Source: Timburyella sp030842085
GTDB lineage: Bacteria > Bacillota > Clostridia > Oscillospirales > Acutalibacteraceae
DNA: 18,563 bases
Assembly: GCA_030842085.1 (NCBI GenBank)
Contig: JAUUSE010000035.1
Location: 1 to 18,563, forward strand
Direction of reading: 5' to 3'
The notes below the pieces were generated by a model. It saw only the letters and a program-made list of their open reading frames with translations. It had not been told where the DNA came from and made no database searches. A program made the translations under genes and the position numbers. Below, piece after piece: positions 16,176-18,563 of this stretch (position 1 is its first letter; every line of letters begins with the position of its first letter).

Positions 16176-16388
16176 ATGTCAAAGGCCTCTTTATACAATA
16201 CCCAAAAGCCCGCTTGTGCATACTGCCGCTACGGCATACGCAAAGGGGACGTAGTTTTGTGCGAATATAAAGGTGTTGTAGACACGACATATAAGTGCCG
16301 CAAGTTTAGATATGACCCCATTAAGCGCGTTCCAGCGGCCGCGCCTGTGCTGCCTGACTACAGTGAAGAGGATTTCAGCATAGATTAA
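16176..16388 (+). CDS. Small four-cysteine protein, probable zinc ribbon
   Basis: A 70-residue protein with four cysteines spaced as in a zinc ribbon: C14 and C17 (CAYC), C29 (VLCEYKGVV) and C41 (YKCRKFRYDPIKRVP). Proteins of this design, with a C-x-x-C knuckle, an L-C-x-x-x-G-V-V strand, a C-(R/K)-K-F-x-Y-D-P-x-K-R motif and an acidic tail (SEEDFSID), occur in many Clostridia. I know no assigned function. GGAG lies about 10 nt before the ATG, slightly long. It follows ylbJ by 160 nt and is followed by a strong terminator, so it is probably monocistronic or weakly co-transcribed with ylbJ. Confidence 0.82.
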   Translation: MSKASLYNTQKPACAYCRYGIRKGDVVLCEYKGVVDTTYKCRKFRYDPIKRVPAAAPVLPDYSEEDFSID

Positions 16389-16430
16389 TTGCTTGGTTGG
16401 TATTTGTCTTTAAGCTTAAAATGCATAAAA

Positions 16431-16470
16431 AAGTCCACGCCGAAATTTCTCGGTGTGGACTTTTATTTTT
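16431..16470. terminator. Bidirectional intrinsic terminator between convergent genes
   Basis: A 13-bp stem with one G-T pair (AAGTCCACGCCGA at 16431-16443, TCGGTGTGGACTT at 16450-16462) encloses AATTTC. It is followed by TTATTTTTT on the plus strand and by a T-rich run (TTTTTTATGC) on the minus strand. It can end the 70-residue protein's transcript and guaB. Confidence 0.92.
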
Positions 16471-16554
16471 TAATACGGATTTTAATTGCTAAAGCTGTTT
16501 GTCTTTATTAATCCCTGTAAGACGTTTTATGCCAAAAATACAGCTTAGCCTGCA

Positions 16555-18027
16555 CTATATTCCTACAGAATAGTTCGGCGCCTCTTTAGTAATAACAATA
16601 TCATGAGGATGGCTTTCCTTTAAGCCAGCATTGGTTATGCGCACAAACTGCGCTTTCTCCTGCAGTTCGGCAATGCTCCTGCAGCCGCAGTAGCCCATGC
16701 CTGAGCGCAGTCCGCCCATAAGCTGATATACCGTGTCGGAAAGATTTCCCTTATACGGCACGCGGCCCTCAACGCCCTCCGGCACAAACTTTGCATTTTT
16801 GTCCTGGAAATATCTGTCGCTGCTGCCGCTCTTCATAGCTACTATAGAGCCCATGCCGCGGTACACCTTAAACGAACGGCCCTGATAAATCTCTACATCG
16901 CCGGGAGACTCATGACATCCTGCAAACAGCGAGCCTATCATAACCACATCGGCACCGACGGCAAGCGCTTTCACAATGTCGCCGGAATATTTTATACCGC
17001 CGTCGGCTATTACCGGTATTCCTTTCTTTGCGGCCACGCACGCTACGTCGTATATTGCAGTGACCTGCGGCACGCCGATACCGGCGACCACGCGCGTCGT
17101 GCAGATAGAGCCGGGGCCCATACCGACCTTTATTGTGTCGGCGCCGGCGTCTATAAGAGCTTCGGCACCCTCAGCCGTTGCCACGTTGCCGGCTATGAGC
17201 GTAATATCAGGAAATGCCGCCTTTACCTTTTTTACTGTATTTATCATATTAAGGCTGTGACCGTGAGCAGAGTCAAGCACCAACGCGTCTACCTGCGCCT
17301 TGACAAGCTCGCCGGCGCGCTCCAACACATCTGCCGTGCCGCCTATCGCCGCCGCACACAGCAGACGACCGCTGCCGTCCCTTGCCGAGTTGGGGTACCT
17401 TACCGCCTTCTCTATATCCTTTATCGTTATGAGGCCTTTTAAATAGCCGTTCTCGTCAACTAATGGAAGCTTTTCTATTTTATGAACGCTGAGTATCTCC
17501 TGCGCCTGCTTTAGCGTCGTGCCAACCGGCGCTGTTACTAAGTTTTTCTTTGTCATGACGTCGTCTATTTTTACATTATAATCTGTCATGAATCTTAAGT
17601 CGCGGTTTGTAATTATGCCGACAAGCTTGCCGTCACGGCATATCGGCACACCCGATATCTTATATTTCGCCATGAGCTCGTTGGCTTCATATACATAATG
17701 CTCCGGCGTTAAGTAAAACGGATTTACTATTACCCCGTTCTCTGAGCGCTTTACCTTGTCGACCTCGCTCGCCTGCTGCTCTATGCTCATGTTTTTGTGA
17801 ATGGCGCCGATACCGCCCTCGCGCGCTATGGCAATCGCCATCTCAGATTCTGTTACAGTATCCATAGCCGCCGTCATAAGAGGCGTGTTGAGAGTTATCG
17901 TTTTTGACAGACGTGTCTTTATATCCGTTTCTTTCGGGTGTATGTCTGCATACCGCGGTATAAGCAGTACATCGTCAAAGGTTAAACCCTCTTTTGCAAA
18001 TTTTTCTTCAGCGTTCATGTTAACCAT
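16555..18027 (-). CDS. guaB: Inosine-5'-monophosphate dehydrogenase
   Basis: GuaB oxidises IMP to XMP with NAD, the committed step of guanine nucleotide synthesis. The 490-residue protein is of standard length. It has the N-terminal FDDVLLIPRYADI, a CBS-domain pair inserted at about 97-210 (ANELMAKYKISGVPI and EILSVHKIEKLPLV), LDSAHGHS (251-258), the catalytic loop GMGPGSICTTR with C309, DGGIKYSGD, and the flap RGMGSIVAMKSGSSDRYFQ. The start is supported by GGGAGG 6 nt before the ATG; a second ATG three codons on is less well placed. Two candidate promoters lie upstream, the distal one giving a leader of about 200 nt. A strong terminator lies about 85 nt downstream. Confidence 0.97.
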   Translation of the reverse strand: MVNMNAEEKFAKEGLTFDDVLLIPRYADIHPKETDIKTRLSKTITLNTPLMTAAMDTVTESEMAIAIAREGGIGAIHKNMSIEQQASEVDKVKRSENGVIVNPFYLTPEHYVYEANELMAKYKISGVPICRDGKLVGIITNRDLRFMTDYNVKIDDVMTKKNLVTAPVGTTLKQAQEILSVHKIEKLPLVDENGYLKGLITIKDIEKAVRYPNSARDGSGRLLCAAAIGGTADVLERAGELVKAQVDALVLDSAHGHSLNMINTVKKVKAAFPDITLIAGNVATAEGAEALIDAGADTIKVGMGPGSICTTRVVAGIGVPQVTAIYDVACVAAKKGIPVIADGGIKYSGDIVKALAVGADVVMIGSLFAGCHESPGDVEIYQGRSFKVYRGMGSIVAMKSGSSDRYFQDKNAKFVPEGVEGRVPYKGNLSDTVYQLMGGLRSGMGYCGCRSIAELQEKAQFVRITNAGLKESHPHDIVITKEAPNYSVGI

Positions 18028-18053
18028 AATAAGCCTCCCTTTTTTTCATTAAA

Positions 18054-18085
18054 ATTATATATTAACTGTCCTTTGCAGCAGTCAA
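18054..18085 (-). promoter_or_regulatory. Proximal guaB promoter candidate
   Basis: TTGACT (18085-18080) precedes TATATA (18061-18056, 18-nt spacer) overlapping TATAAT (18059-18054, 20-nt spacer). Transcription would start about 20-25 nt before the guaB ATG, leaving just enough space for its Shine-Dalgarno. Confidence 0.5.
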
Positions 18086-18241
18086 CATAAATGCCGTCGC
18101 CTTTGTAGATTTATACTTTTTCGCTAAACTTTTTATAATAAATAAACTGCCCAGTCACTTCACTCGGAAATGATGAGCATATTCTCTATCGTCAAAGCGC
18201 CTTTTAAGGAGCATTTATTTTATAATTTTAGTATTTTTTCG

Positions 18242-18270
18242 ATTATACATCAATATATTTATCACGTCAA
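18242..18270 (-). promoter_or_regulatory. Distal guaB promoter
   Basis: TTGACG (18270-18265), a 17-nt spacer and a perfect TATAAT (18247-18242) make a near-consensus sigma-A promoter starting 19 nt after the rnmV stop codon. It predicts a guaB leader of about 205 nt. No known riboswitch motif is recognised in that leader. Confidence 0.72.
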
Positions 18271-18288
18271 GCTATTGCCGGCATATTT

Positions 18289-18563
18289 TTATACATTTGC
18301 TGATTTTCTGCATTTTCCAACAATTTTTTTGTATTCGTCATAACTTATTAATGTATTTATCACTTCAAGCATCACTTTTGTCGAAAGCCTTTCTGGAAGT
18401 CTCAGCTCTGCTTTAAAACGCTTTCTAAGCTCAGCAGAATCTTTCCGGCCGCAAAGTCCATCCTCGTAAAAATCCGTCATGGTGACGCCGGCGCCGCTTA
18501 CTTCTCTTTCTTTTATCGCGCCGGCTTGCTCCAGCGCCTCTATTATCACCTGCGTCTTTAACC
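18289..18563 (-). CDS. rnmV: Ribonuclease M5, C-terminal part
   Basis: The frame stays open to the right edge of the window (LKTQ precedes the GTG at 18549), so this is the 3' end of a longer gene and the GTG is not its start. The visible segment MTDFYEDGLCGRKDSAELRK followed by LRLPERLSTKVMLEVINTLI fits the C-terminal domain of RNase M5. B. subtilis RnmV, for comparison, has a D-L-x-x-A-G-L-x-G-G...RRERLGDLLKIGYTNGKQL stretch at the same place. RNase M5 trims 5S rRNA precursors; its catalytic Toprim domain would lie outside the window. No clear terminator separates it from the distal guaB promoter. Confidence 0.8.
   Translation of the reverse strand, partial: LKTQVIIEALEQAGAIKEREVSGAGVTMTDFYEDGLCGRKDSAELRKRFKAELRLPERLSTKVMLEVINTLISYDEYKKIVGKCRKSANV

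Overview
The window looks like a chromosomal segment of an anaerobic, endospore-forming member of the Clostridia (Firmicutes). Three sporulation-associated families are present (YqfC, YqfD, YlbJ). The gene order yqfC-yqfD-phoH-ybeY-era-yqzL-recO is the Firmicutes version of the era/recO cluster, ribosome binding sites are strong GGAGG-type, and base composition is moderate with heavy use of the isoleucine codon ATA. I cannot name a species.

Left edge (1-900, plus strand): the 3' end of a cell-wall amidase with peptidoglycan-binding repeats, followed 3 nt later by a small membrane-anchored coiled-coil protein. This pair resembles a phage lysis cassette, probably the end of a prophage or prophage remnant. 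A strong bidirectional terminator at 1127-1166 separates it from the convergent unit at 1276-2087 (minus strand), a TSCPD-domain protein coupled to an unrecognised acidic 182-residue protein. A PHP-family phosphoesterase (2289-3098, minus) is next. Divergent from it is a 568-residue glycerophosphodiesterase (3393-5099, plus) with its own promoter and terminator. Its N-terminal third looks like a catalytically dead copy of a GDPD barrel.

Centre (5607-14342, all minus strand): a housekeeping/sporulation cluster, read from high to low coordinates: yqfC, yqfD, phoH, ybeY, era, a DUF4177-like gene, yqzL, recO, mutS2. It joins sporulation (YqfC/YqfD), rRNA processing and 30S maturation (PhoH, YbeY, Era), and DNA repair/recombination (RecO, MutS2). 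The genes yqfF, dgkA and cdd, often found in this cluster in relatives, are absent, and two long non-coding gaps (618 and 320 nt) interrupt it. yqzL is only 54 codons and overlaps recO by 53 nt.

Right side: ylbJ (14843-16015, plus) lies behind a 500-nt intergenic region with a possible structured leader RNA. A 70-residue four-cysteine protein follows. A bidirectional terminator (16431-16470) separates it from convergent guaB (16555-18027, minus), which has two candidate promoters. The right edge holds the 3' end of rnmV (RNase M5).

Most of the window is ordinary core genome. The most unusual points are the tandem GDPD-like protein, the unrecognised gene coupled to the TSCPD protein, and the possible leader RNA upstream of ylbJ. 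I saw no CRISPR array, tRNA, rRNA, insertion sequence or clear new defence system.
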